Shown one piece after another: positions 11,334 through 23,179 of a stretch of DNA of 64,000 nucleotides (position 1 is its first letter; every line of letters starts with the position of its first letter). The DNA comes from Haematobia irritans (lineage: Eukaryota; Arthropoda; Insecta; Diptera; Muscidae), in contig NC_134397.1 of assembly GCF_050003625.1 (NCBI RefSeq), positions 268,082,070-268,146,069 of the forward strand, in the 5' to 3' direction. A model generated the notes under the pieces. It saw only the letters and a program-made list of their open reading frames with translations, did no database searches and was not told where the DNA came from. The position numbers were made by a program, and so were the translations under genes.

Positions 11334-12555
11334 CAAAATTCGTTTTTATTATTCAACATAGTTCCCTTCAAGAGCGATACAACGATTATAACGACCTTCC
11401 AATTTTTTGATACCATTTTGGTAGTACCCCTTCGGTTTTGACACAAAATAGGCCTCAGTTTCGGCGATCACCTCTTCATTGCAGCCAAATTTTTTCCCTG
11501 CAAGCATCCTTTTGAGGTCTGAGAACAAGAAAAAGTCGCTTGGGGCCAGATCTGGAGAATGCGGTGGGTGGGGAAGCAATTCGAATCCCAATTCATGAAT
11601 TTTTGCCATCGTTCTCAATGACTTGTGGCACGGTGCGTTGTCTCGGTGGAACAACACTTTTTTCTTCTTCATATGGGGCCGTTTTGCCCCGATTTCGACC
11701 TTCAAACGCTCCAATAACGCCATATAATAGTCACTGTGGATGGTTTTTCCCTTCTCAAGATAATTGATAACAATTATTCCATGCGCATCCCAAAAAACAG
11801 AGACCATTACTTTGCCAGCGGACTTTTGAGTCTTCCACGCTTCGGAGACGGTTCACCGGTCGCTGTCTACTCAGCCGACTGTCGATTGGACTCAGGAGTG
11901 TAGTGATGGAGCCATGTTTCATCCATTGTCACATATCGACTGAAAAACTCGGGTGTATTACGAGTTAACAGCTGCAAACTCCGCTCAGAATCATCAACAC
12001 GTTGTTGTTTTTGGTCAAATGTGAGCTCGCACGGCACCCATTTTGCACAGAGCTTCCGCATACCAAATATTGATGAATGATATGACCAACACGTTCCTTT
12101 GATATGTTTAAGGCCTCTGCTATCTCGATCAACTTCATTTTACGGTCATTCAAAATCATTTTGTGGATTTTTTTGATGTTTTCGTCGGTACCCACCTCTT
12201 TCGGGCGTCCTCCGTGTTCATTTCACCACGCTTGAATTTTGCATACCAATCAATTATTGTTGATTTCCCTGGGGCAGATTCCGGAAACTCATTATCAAGC
12301 CAAGTTTTTGCTTCCACCGTATTTTTTCCCTTCAGAAAACAGTATTTTATCAAAACACGAAACTCGTTTTTTCCATTTTTTTCACAATAACAAAAGTTGC
12401 TTCACAAAAGACGCTCTATCTCACAAACTAATTGACTTACAGACGTCAAATTTTGACACGAATCATTTGAAGGTTGGTACTATTTAAAAATAATATGCAT
12501 TTAATACTAGCGACGCCATCTATTTGTCAGACCGGGGACTTATCAGCCAACCTGT
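11334..12555 (-). pseudogene. Himar1-like mariner, copy B, transposase broken by frameshifts
   Basis: It runs on the - strand from the intact outer terminus (AGCCAACCTGT ending at 12555, then TA) to the end of the transposase frame at 11349. Its inner terminus beyond about 11334 is lost. The coding region is in several overlapping frames (12353-12156, 12195-11965, 12061-11867, 11807-11349), so at least three frameshifts disrupt it. Visible are the N-terminal helix-turn-helix region (IIDWYAKFKRGE), MDETWLHHY with the first catalytic Asp, HRDNAPCH with the second, and HPPHSPDLAPSD with the third. Protein similarity to copy A is very high, which suggests one recent invasion. Confidence 0.9.
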
Positions 12556-12557
12556 TA

Positions 12558-13117
12558 CTTCAAAGTAAAGTATGTTTTCTTAATTTCATAAAAAAAAACT
12601 TTAAGTCAAAGATGCAAAATCCTCAAAATATGTGAAGCTTTTTATCTTTAATCCATAGATTCAATATCTCAGTTTATTTAAAGATTATTTATTTAAATAA
12701 AAAAGTTTTTCTTTACTTTAAGACAACTTTGCTATTTCAAAGAGATACGACATTAGCGGAGGAAAGCAAATTTCAAAGATTCGTTTAGTAAATTTAAAGA
12801 GAAACATTTTTAAAGCAAATATTAATTTAATTCAAAATTCTTTATTTAAAAGAAATTTGTCCTTAATATTGAGTGAATTGCGGACCTTAATATTGAGTAA
12901 ATTAGGTGAAAATATTTTCAGCAATTTGTGAGTTTTGATAGCCGATTTCTTTTAGCTCCTAAAACTATGCAATGAATATGTTCAATGTGTATGGTGGAGG
13001 ATTCACAATGCTACTGTAATCCATAAGAAGAAAACATAAAACAACAGGGTGATTATAGGAAATTTAAAAGCCTTCGTATTCCATTGATTCATATTAAAAA
13101 TTTCAAAAATATGTCAA
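12558..13117. other. AT-rich DNA upstream of the oxidase gene
   Basis: 12558-12900 resembles repeat family M4 (TTTTTCTTTACTTTAAG, CAAAGATTCG; compare 16752-17150). 12900-13117 is the immediate upstream region of the oxidase start codon. I see no clear TATA box or initiator. Confidence 0.4.
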
Positions 13118-14703
13118 ATGACAAATACATATTCAATGGAGAAGAAGCTCCATAAGACCAACATATTAATAATTGGATCTGGATTGTCGGGTTTAACTTC
13201 AGCTTTGAGAATAAATGAAAGGGAACCCAGCCTAAGTGTGAGTATCGTGGAAGCTTCCAATAAAATCGGAGGACAAATGCATTCTACGCACTTAGGAGAA
13301 ATTGGGGCAAAATGGATAACAGAAGATCAATATCATATATATCAATTATTGCAATATCTTGGAGTATCATTAAGGAAACGGAACATGGGTTCTCCTCACC
13401 TCAAAAGATGCTGGCAAATTGATGAGGGCTTATTTGCTTCCTTAAGCAAGTATGAACTTAATCGTTATTTAAAGAAAATCGATTTGGATATTGAAATTTT
13501 CAAACCAGGAGAGAAAATGTAAGTTTTTTGTGTATTAGAAATGATTTTGCTAAGACATATGTTCATATGTATTTGTTTTTAATAGTTACAGATCATCTAA
13601 AAACATATCAATGTATAATCATATACATAAATCCTTATTCTTTGCCTCATCGCGGAAATTCATGGAAAATTTGGTTCTTTTAATATCTGGAACACGATCC
13701 CAGGATATTAGTTATGATAATTTTGTGGGCATTAGTTATACCTATGGTAGTATACAAAGAATTATTGATTTGTATGTACATATCGATTATTCCTCAAACT
13801 ATTTTCAAATTATTAGATTCCCACCTGTTTCTTTTAAGATTGTACATTGTTCCCAATACTATACTGGAATTTTCCACCAAAGATTTAATTAGGAAAATTT
13901 TAAACCGCCTTCAGTATACAGAAATTATATACGGACATAAAATCACTGAGATTTCCCAATATCGCGACCAAGTCAATGTAAAAGATTCAGCTAACAACAA
14001 TTACACAGCCGATGTTGTAATATTAGCTATTCCATGGAATAATGTTCAAGATATACGATTTTCTCCGCCGTTACCTATGGAACTACAAAAACCCCCTCCA
14101 TCGTTGGATATTACAAGATATGTATTGACTAGCTTCTTGGCCAAATACAGAGAAGCTCATTGGCGTGCAAAAGGTTATTCGGGCCAGTACTTAAGCCTGG
14201 AACCATTTATGGTTGCCCAAGAAAATCGAAATTCTATCATCTTTGGACAATTGATTCATGAGGAGGGTATAGAACCCTTAGTCCGCTCCCTTATACTTCA
14301 CAAATTATCGGAAAAATATGGTGAAGATATGCTAATACCTCTAGAATTTTGTGAGCACACATATGATTTGAATTTATTGAATCATACACCATTAACCACT
14401 GCCTGGAATCGTGTTATATGGTCTTCTTCTGCTGCAGCTGGAACATATTATCGCGGTCAATTAAATGGTGCTGTCCAGAGTGGATATAGAGCCGCTTTGA
14501 ATGCGCTATTGGTTACAAGACCCCAAGTCGTTAGATGGCAAGATATATCCGAAATTCAATGTCACAAATCATTGCCCACAAAAGATGTCACTTTCGTGTC
14601 ACGTTGTTTCAGTTCCTGGAACTTATATAATGTATCAATGTATACAGGAGTTATATGTGGTTTGGTTTTAATGCTAAGCCGTGTTTATAAGAAACATAAT
14701 TAA
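13118..14703 (+). CDS. Monoamine-oxidase-like flavin amine oxidase, 3 exons, 481 aa
   Basis: Exons are 13118-13518, 13592-13771 and 13839-14703; the introns are 73 and 67 bp with GT-AG ends, and phases agree. The protein should oxidise an amine using FAD. Seen: an N-terminal dinucleotide-binding motif IIGSGLSGL (residues about 17-25), the SNKIGGQMHS and GAKWI blocks that line FAD, a central segment (WRAKGYSGQYLS, FSPPLP) that fits monoamine oxidases better than polyamine oxidases, and a C-terminal FAD block ending GAVQSGYRAA. A hydrophobic C-terminal segment followed by KKHN looks like the tail anchor of monoamine oxidases, suggesting an outer mitochondrial or other membrane location (inference). 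The Cys that carries covalent FAD in classical MAO, and the aromatic-cage Tyr near the C-terminus (here Gln in YYRGQLNGAV), are not found. A second in-frame ATG is at 13136. The frame is intact, so it is probably a functional, divergent insect paralogue; the substrate is unknown. Confidence 0.85.
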
Positions 14704-14819
14704 TATCTAAATAACCAATATCTGAAAATTTAATGGTTTGTGGGAAACTAGCAAATCATTGGTTTGCTCTTATGTCTAGATTTAAGAAAACGTTGGGAAA
14801 AAATACAAATATTTTCCGT

Positions 14820-15481
14820 ACACTCATAGAAAAAACTGTGCTGATAATAAGAAACATTTAATACGGTTACATTTTTTCTTCAACAGCATCACATTAGCAA
14901 TAACAGAATGCTTAACAAACTCACAGATACACTTATAGAAATAAGTCAGCTAAAATAGCAATCAGCTGTCAGCTATTATATTTTTAATAATTAATGGTCT
15001 AGTGTTCAACTATTCGTAAAACCTAAAGTGTTATCCAAAGTATTTTGAAGAATTCAAAATATGTAGTTCGTATATCCCTGCCCTCTGATATGCTTGCAAG
15101 CTCTTAAATGCGATCAGCAAACATTTTGTTTACGCCAACTTAAAAATGTTTTAGTGTAATCGATAATAAGAAACATTTAATACGGTTACATTTTTTCTTC
15201 AACAACATCACATTAGCAATAACAGAATGCTTAACAAACTCACAGATACACTTATAGAAATAAGTCAGCTAAAATAGCAATCAGCTGTCAGCTATTATAT
15301 TTTTAATAATTAATGGTCTAGTGTTCAACTATTCGTAAAACCTAAAGTGTTATCCAAAGTATTTTGAAGAATTCAAAATATGTAGTTCGTATATCCCTGC
15401 CCTCTGATAGGCTTGCAAGCTCTTAAATGCGATCAGCAAACATTTTGTTTACGCCAACTTAAAAAATGCTTTAGTGTAATC
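14820..15481. repeat. M2-type MITE containing a 319-bp tandem duplication
   Basis: The ACACTCATAGAAAAAA left end is that of MITE family M2 (compare 36874-37336). The interior is duplicated head to tail: GATAATAAGAAACATT at 14843 recurs at 15162 and all later landmarks keep a 319-bp offset to about 15481. The copies differ by only a few bases. Confidence 0.8.
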
Positions 15482-15938
15482 GATATACAGCAAAAAACGG
15501 TTACTGCCGTTTTTGGAAGCCCAATATCGAATTCTAGAGAGATCTTAATTGACACAACATTTGCACCTGTGAATATTGGAAAATTTCATTTCAGCAGGAA
15601 TAAATGGAGTATAGGAGAGGCCTAGGAATTGATCCTTGAGCAACCCCTCTATTAACCCTCTGCAGCTGACGTCGTAGTCACACGGAAAAAATATTTATTT
15701 ATTTGTTACGTCTAGAGAAAATATTCCTTACATACTAATGCTCAATAATAAATTGTGTTTAACAAGTTCTTAAATTGATTAATATTTAAAGAAAAGTCAA
15801 CGTTGTATAGCAAACTTATTCTATTACATTCTGTAAGAACTCTAGTAATGGGCTCATTCATAGCGTAGCTATTTCTATGACAAGGAACATGAAAAACTTC
15901 ACAATTTCTTAATCTTCGGGATGGTGAATGAAACCCTA

Positions 15939-16525
15939 CCCAGCAAAAAAATTTGGAAGTTCTTCCAAAGGCACAACTTTAAAAGCACTTCCAGAAGATG
16001 CACTCCCAATGATGTTCTTTATTTTAACTACCCAGAAAGTTCTTTAATTCAATTTTTTATAACTTGGTTTTTTCATACTGTTAATGGGTAATTTTAACTT
16101 TTTTTGTTTCAAATAGGTTAAAAACAGAGTAAGAATTCATAAAATGGTACAAATTATTTAGCTTTTTTCGGAAAAAATGCTAAATGCATTCTGAAAAAAT
16201 TGCGAATTTTTGAAAATATTTGATGCCAAACGTTCCACACAAGCGTAAGAATGCATTATAACTCATACAAAAAAATTTAAAACTTATTTATTAGTGAATA
16301 AATAATTGAAATATCACAAAATTTCTTAATTCACATCCAAAACATTGAATTCGGATCACACCTAAAGAAGTGATGCAAATTCAGTGCAACGGCTCTTGAA
16401 ATGGAGGACTTCCGTCCTATGACAAGCCCATGTTAAATTCAACGCTTCTGCGTCAATTTTGCATCACTTCCGGATCCAAAAAGAACATTTTGATTACTTT
16501 TTCGGCGACGCTTTTTTTTGCTGGG
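15939..16525. mobile_element. MITE with CCCAGCAAAAAA / TTTTTTGCTGGG ends
   Basis: It is flanked by TA (15937-15938, 16526-16527). The ends are perfect inverted repeats of at least 12 bp, and an inner GGAAGTTCTTCC palindrome is also present. The length is 587 bp with no coding capacity. Diverged copies are nested in both hAT composites (about 3182-3727 and about 32629-33177). Confidence 0.85.
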
Positions 16526-16751
16526 TATTTTATTAAGAATATAAGGGCAGTCTAAAGTGCCACATAAAACTTTATATAAAATGCATTGCAGAAGTCTTCG
16601 ATTTTTTAATGTAGGCAAATGTATCAAATGTATCGATGCTCATAGGGTGGAATTGGCTCAGTAAAATTGAGGGAACTTAAGCAAAACTTTCCAATTTTTT
16701 TCTGTAGACGTTCAATACGATTGATGTGCGTACTACACACATCAATCGTAA

Positions 16752-17150
16752 CTCAACTGAAATATTGAATTTTTAAATGTAAGATAAAAACGCTTCAAAT
16801 ATAGGCTAAGACTTATTTTAAGGATTTGCATCGTTGGTTTAAAGTTTTTTTTTGCATTAAGAAAACTGTTTTTACTTTGAAGTACCTGGTACAATTTGGA
16901 TTTTGAAACTGGGATTTGTTTGTACATGAATACCTTTATTAATATATCGCAAACAGAGAATAAAAATTCGATGAATGAGATCTTTATCCAATTTTAATTT
17001 TATCGATCCTAGATTTAAAGCCAAGGAGGTCCGTAAAACATGTCTTTATTTTAAAGAAGCCGCGTCTATGGCTCGGAATCAATACCAAAATCCTTAAGGG
17101 AAGGTCAAAATCTTTGGATCCAACTAAACTTTTTTTTTGAGCGTAAGGAT
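16752..17150. repeat. Repeat family M4, copy 1
   Basis: It is a direct repeat of 18910-19295 in the same orientation, about 2.16 kb apart. Shared landmarks are AACTGAAATATTGAA, GATAAAAACGCTTCAAATATAG, GGCTCGGAATCAATACC and AATCCTTAAGGGAAGGTC. It contains no gene. Confidence 0.75.
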
Positions 17151-17250
17151 TTTGAAATTCTGTACTACTTCGTCTGATCAAAGCTAAAAGGGCATAGGCT
17201 TTTGGCATTATGTATTCAATGTGAGCATTAAATGATAATTTTGAATCGAA

Positions 17251-18580
17251 AACAAGTAAGGAAAGTCTAAAGTCGGGCGGGGCCGACTATATTATACCCT
17301 GCACCACTTTGTAAACGCACATTTTCGATACTATATCAAATCCGTTAAATGTGTTGGGTTCTATATATAAAGGCTTTTGTCCCAAATACATACGGTTAAA
17401 TCTGACTCCATCTGAACAAAATTTATAATTCATAGACTTATAATTTAAGTCGGCTAACGCCCTGGGATGGTACAATATGTTAGTAAAAAAAATATGGGAA
17501 ACATTTTAATCTGAACCAATTTTGAGGCAACTTCGCAAAAGTGTATTTATGATTTATCGGTCGATAGATATGTATTAGAAATAAAGGAAAATTTGAGTAA
17601 TTATTACAAGTTTTCGACTAAGCAGTACGATTTTATAAGGAAAATGATGGTATTTTGGCCATTTTTTCCCAAATCGGAAAAACATATATATGGAAGCTGT
17701 ATAGAAATCTGAACCGATTTCAACCAAATTTGACATGCATATTTAGTATTTTAATTCTATTCCCTGTGCAAAATTTCACATAAATCGGACTACAACTTTG
17801 ACCTCTGTGGTCATAGGACGGACAATCGGGCGAATGATATATTAGGGAGCTATGTCTAAATCTGAACCGATTTCAATAAAATTTAGCACACTTGACTACA
17901 CTACTATATGTACTCCTAGTGAAAATTTTCAACCAAATTGGGCAAAAACTGTGGCTTCTGGGGCCATATAAGTCCATATCGGGCGAAAGATATATATGAG
18001 AGCCATATCTCAATCTGAACCGATTTCAACCAAATTTGGCACACCTGACTGCAGTACTTATTGTTCTCCTGGTGAAAAAATTTCAAGCAAATTAAGGTAA
18101 AACTCTGGCTTCTGGGGCCATATAAGTCCATATCGGGCGAAAGATATATATGGGAGCTATATCAAAATCCTAACCGATTTCAATCAAATTTTGCACACTT
18201 GACTATACGACCAAGTGTTATGTTTGTGCAAAATTTCAAGCAAATCAGGGTAAAACTCTGGCTTCTGGGTCCATATAAGTCCATATCCGGCGAAAGATAT
18301 ATATGGGAAACTATATCTAAATCTGAACCGATTTCTTCCAAAATCAGTAGGGTTCTGTTCCGACCCAAAACAGGAACTTGTGCCAAATTTGAAGGCGATT
18401 GGACTTAAACTGCGACTTAGACTTTGATCACAAAAATGTGTTCAAAGACAGACGGACATGGCTAGATCGACTCAGGGACCCACTCTGAGCATTATTGCCA
18501 AAGACACCATGTGTCTATCATCAAACATATGCACTAACTTACAATACCCTCTTCCACAGTGTGGCGCAGGGTTTAAAAAT
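17251..18580 (+). repeat. Interspersed repeat R2 (TCGGGCGGGGCCGA...) with ~153-bp modules
   Basis: It starts at about 17251 with AAGTCGGGCGGGGCCGACTA then TATACCCTGCACCAC, and ends ACAATACCCTCTTCCACAG...GCGCAGGGTTTAA. GGGCGAAAGATATATATG recurs about every 153-154 bp (17981, 18135, 18288). It is the source family of the array at 7171-7820. Confidence 0.8.
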
Positions 18581-18909
18581 GCCGAGATCCAAAATCTCAC
18601 TAACTTGCCTAATACGATTACCGGTAACATAATACTCAGATATCACAGGGGAGTGACGACATGATATTAAAGATTACGCAACTTAAATTTTAGGATGCGA
18701 AATTTACAAAATATCAAGGACAAATTTCTTTAAAATAATGAAATTTTAGTTAAAATAAAGTTTATAATCTTTGCTTCAACATTTTTTTCTTTAGGACACA
18801 CATTTTGTAAATTTGCGTCCCTCCGTTAAAGTCGCATGTCTTTGAACTAAGGCTAATTTTCCTTAAAGTAAAGAAACACATTTTTGATGTAAAGAAATTG
18901 TCCTTAAAT

Positions 18910-19295
18910 TAACTGAAATATTGAAACTTTAGATTTAAGATAAAAACGCTTCAAATATAGGTTAAGACTTATTTTGAGGATTTAGCGTCTTTGGTTTAAA
19001 GTTTTTTTTGGAATTAAGAAAACATTTTTTACTTTGAAGTATCCGTTATAATTCGGATTTTTAAATTGGTATTTGTTTGTACGTGAATACTTTATTAATA
19101 AACCGAGAATGGTAATTCGATCAATGTGATCTGTACCATAATTTTAATTTTATTGGTCCTAGATTTAAAGCCAGATTGACCGCTAAAAAATTTCTTTATT
19201 TTAAAGAAACCGCATCTTTGGCTCGGAATCAATACCAAAATCCTTAAGGGAAGGTCAAATTCTTTGAATCCAAGTAAACTTTTTTTGAGTGCAGG
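18910..19295. repeat. Repeat family M4, copy 2
   Basis: It is the direct-repeat partner of 16752-17150, with the same internal landmarks and scattered substitutions. Confidence 0.75.
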
Positions 19296-19864
19296 CAGAC
19301 ACCGCAAAATAAATGTTCGTGCGTATCTTCCCTATGATCTTATATGTAATAAACCACACCACTCATAAATCTGCCTTTTATTTAAAATTTGTTAGATTTG
19401 TTTTCTTAATAACCATATGCTTTTATGGAAAATATGGCCAAAAACTTTTTGATCAGAAATTTTAACGTAGGATATCATTTAGAAATGAGGTATTCTGGAC
19501 CCTACGTCAAGTTATATTGTTAAAATTAGACCACCACAGTTACAGAGGGTTAAGTGGTAATAATAAGGCAATAATTGTGTGATAATAGTAGGTGCACAGT
19601 GGTCGATTCAAAGTTGAAGTTAGATCTTAATTTATTACGCAGTAGTAGATGCAGAACACTGTCAAATGCTACTGAATGATCAACGAGGATGAAAAGAGCT
19701 ATTTCTCCGTTGTTAAGAGCCGACCGTATTGTTTCAACGGCATCAGTAAGGGAAGTGAAACAGCTGTGATCAGGCTTAAATGCCAATTGTAGTCTTGGAT
19801 TTGAATATGAATATTGGATAGATAGATACGGTGTTATCAGACGAAATTATCCATTACCTTTTGG

Positions 19865-20076
19865 TACAGGAATGAGGAAGATGCTCATCATAATAATGGA
19901 GATAAAAATATGAGTGATGTATTGAGGAATACAAACTTTGTGAAATTTTGCTTTGGGCTATTTCCCATCAAGTTATAATAAAATTTACAACAAATATGCA
20001 TAATTTTATGCCTTTTTTACTGATTTAGTTTTCACTTTAGCGGCTAAACTCGAACTTAGTACTCAACTTTAGGCTG
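19865..20076. repeat. Half copy of MITE family M7
   Basis: It matches 61050-61226 (GAATACAAACTTTGTG, TTTTTACTGATTTAGTTTTCAC, GGCTAAACTCGAACTTA). Only the right half with the terminus is present. Confidence 0.65.
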
Positions 20077-22089
20077 GTCAGTTGTTCACTTGCCGTACTT
20101 CTATTTACTAATATGACATGTGTAATGTGATTTTATGAATGACGTACCGACTGCATCTTATTTATTAAACCTCCTATAAACAAATGTGTTATTATCTTCG
20201 CGAAGACGTTGAGAATTATTACTAGTATTATAAAAGTAGTTACTATGATATACTACAGACATACGTGTGTCAATATCACACTCGTCTGGATTAAAAAAAA
20301 CACACACAAATAATTCCCATAATTATAATCATTAAATAGTCAGTACTTTCACGTTATTGTAGTCATCATGATTTGATTTCAATTAACACAAAATTAAAGA
20401 ATTGATTGATTTTGACGAAACGGCAGGACAACCCTATTATTACACTTCGAGCAACTACACTGAAAATACAAATTCTAGTGGGATCCTGAGGGAGCTAAGA
20501 CTTAGCCTACCTGAATATATATCGGTACACTGATTTTAGTTTTCTGACGAAATCACAAAATTAATTGATTCAATTATTTTTTTAATTGAAATTCACTCAA
20601 TCACGATAATTATAGTATCAATCACAGAATTAATTAAAATAAAAAATAAAAAAAACAAAATTGACTAAAAAATTAACTCATTTCCTCGACACTTTCAATT
20701 AATTTTTTTATTTTATATTTTTTAACCTCAATTAATTTGTGAATTGAGGCAATAAACTATTTATTGTGTTTTTATATACACATTCAAAATTATTTTACCT
20801 TTAGATGAAATAATTTTTATAATATGTAATTTTATAAAACTTTGTTGTTGGAATTTTCTTTGGATTGGAGTCATAGAAACGAATTCTTTTCGAACAAAAT
20901 TATATTTTTAAATATTATTTAATATTAATATTTTTATTTATTAACATATTAATTATTATTAATTGGGACAAATAATATTTTAATTAAAAACTAAAAAAAA
21001 TTTAATCATTTTCTTACCTGACTTTAGTTTTTAATTTGATTAAAAATTTAGTTGAATCAGTTAATTTTTCGTGATTGAAGAAATTTTAATTAAAACGTTT
21101 ATTGGATAAATTCATTTGGTGATTAAATCCGCAAAAAAATGTGTAGCTTAAAGGATATCACATGATAAAAAAAACGTGGAGGAAGTCTTTATCAGGGCCA
21201 TATAAAAACGGACTGATATAAACTGTAGGGACTTATGTCGTTCTGACACAAAAAATTATTAACAACTTTTGAATAATTCGGTGATAATTGTATATTCTAG
21301 AATAAGCTTCCGCTCATTTCAACTTTCACCAATAGCAGCAGTAATGAAAAATATGTTAAAAAGAAACGGGGGAATTGATATGCACATCTCAACGAACATG
21401 TTTTAACCCTTAAGCCTAGTACTATGATCACGTTTCCGCACGAAAAACTGTTATACTCCATATAAAAAACGTTAGCGCGGAATACATGCGAAATCTTTGT
21501 TTTGAGCATTTTTAAACACATATTTATTTTTAGAAATTTTTAACTAATACCTTATTCACATTAGGGTCGAAATATACTAAAAGTGGATTTGAAATCCCTT
21601 TCTTTTAAGGCAAATGACAGTTGAAAGTTGATTTTGGAAGTGTAATATGAATGAGGTATAAACTATTACAAACGCCAAAAATTCAAGAAAAAATTTTAGA
21701 CATATTTTTTTTTCCACATATACAATAATTATTTATATAATATTATATTTTTTTCAATTGTTAAACATTCTAATTTTTAAGTGTATAATCAAAGATTTAT
21801 TTGCCTTTCAAGGGACAACTTTGCCAATAAAAAAATCTTCAATCTAATATTTCGCGTTTTTCTGTATATTTGGTGTATGTAAACATTTTTTTTGCTAAAT
21901 GTATTTTTTTTTAACCAAAAAAATTTTGATTGCTTTTGGAAGTGTCACTTATATTCAATAACATATCACGTCATTTTTTCCCTGCATGTAGGATAGCATA
22001 CCAAAAACAAATCATTTTCAAACAGCCCATTTTTACAGAACCAAGTGTGACTTATAAATGAATTCACTGTGCGGCTTGTATTGTCCATT
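20077..22089. other. Intergenic DNA with AT-palindromic repeat M3
   Basis: 20510-21130 consists of repeated TTAATTGA/TCAATTAA blocks with internal inverted symmetry, as in the compact copy at 38035-38321. 21180-21260 has a scrap of the GGGCCATATAAAAACGG repeat. 21540-22089 shows nothing recognisable. Confidence 0.5.
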
Positions 22090-23179
22090 CAATGAATTCA
22101 ATTCATATATCTTACAACTTTGTGACTGTTGCTCTCAGAAATCATCATCACCATCGCTATGTAGTAGCCTAGCAGAGCGCACTTAGCATGTACTCCATTC
22201 ATACGTATAACATGAAGTGATTTGGTTTGTGAGTTTAGTTAGCTAAACACTGTCAAAGCGATCGGTCGATTGTCGATGTTAAACCGGGATTAGTGCATTG
22301 TTTATGAGATAACATTGAAACACACACACACACAGGAAAGAGAAAGTCCTAGCAATAATTGAAGAATATCAAGGAAATGAAGAAAAACTAATAAATATAT
22401 ACAATGTGTATTGAAATATTCTAGTAATCAAAAAACACATGTGTAACTGTAGTCTCACAGCTATGCTCAAACAATTTGAAGAGTGAAAAGAAAAGTGAAA
22501 GTGTTTTTGTATACCAAAAAGAAAGGGGGAAGAATTTTAATAGAATTCTTTTCTAGAGTATTGATCATTATCCACTTATCTATAATTTTCATCTGTTGGA
22601 TGCAGGCATACACGTTTCTTGTTTTTTGGAAGCTGCAACGATTGATTTAAATTGAGTTCCTTGAATTTTTTCACCCGCTTTGGCCTCCCATTTCAATTAC
22701 CCCCCACAGCTGTAAAGGCCTTTCACAACATTAGCAATCACTTCTCACAAGTGTTATACAAAAACCAAGTAGGAAATATGCGCGCCTTTTTGTCTTAATG
22801 CAACAGCATTGATGATCATATGGTATATGAGAGTGCAGTAATAGCTCCGTCTATCCAGTACAAAATAAAGACGATTGACGAATACGATAATATTGTGTGG
22901 TGCTGAGGGTAAAAGAGTGGGAGAGAGAGAAGCATAATAGAAGCCAACATAAAAGAAAATTGCGTGTGTCCTACTTGCTTTGTGCTGTAACAAACAAATT
23001 GAGAAATTACCACTTATCCCCAAGTGGTCGGTCGTATTTTCTCCATGATACTTTTGTTAAATCTACATAGTTGTTGACAGTGGAAAAATACAATATTTAA
23101 ATAATTTCAATTCGTTCTACTCGCTAAATCCACTTTGTACAAGAGTAGAAACGAAGCATAAATTGTCGTCTGCTCCAAA
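22090..23179 (+). promoter_or_regulatory. Upstream region and probable 5' leader of the transporter gene
   Basis: This is the lowest-repeat stretch before the transporter start codon. It includes a CA microsatellite at about 22321-22336. The translation start has a good insect context (CCAAAATGA). I could not fix a transcription start or TATA box, so this is a region rather than a site. Confidence 0.35.

Larger units (their letters stand above)
15656..19549. mobile_element. piggyBac-like TTAA-flanked element (ends CCCTCTG), 3.9 kb
   Basis: TTAA at 15652-15655 and 19550-19553 flank inverted ends CCCTCTGCAGCTG on the left and CCCTCTGTAACTG read inward from the right. TTAA duplication with CCCT-type ends is the piggyBac signature. 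It splits a reverse-transcriptase frame cleanly. No piggyBac transposase is seen; the interior is MITEs and repeats (15939-16525, 16752-17150, 17251-18580, 18910-19295), so it is non-autonomous or heavily decayed. Confidence 0.65.
15480..19905 (-). pseudogene. Non-LTR retrotransposon reverse transcriptase remnant, split by an insertion
   Basis: On the - strand, 19786-19555 encodes a Jockey/CR1-like reverse-transcriptase segment with FKPDHSC, a LTDAVETIR helix and VDHSVAFDSV, where SKAFD with the catalytic Asp is usual. The next motif of the family, GVAQGS (usually GVPQGS), is found 3.9 kb away at about 15640, followed by degraded sequence corresponding to the YADD region. The gap is exactly the TTAA-flanked element at 15656-19549. 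Upstream, 19787-19905 has a degraded PKGN region with stops. It is inactive. Confidence 0.75.
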
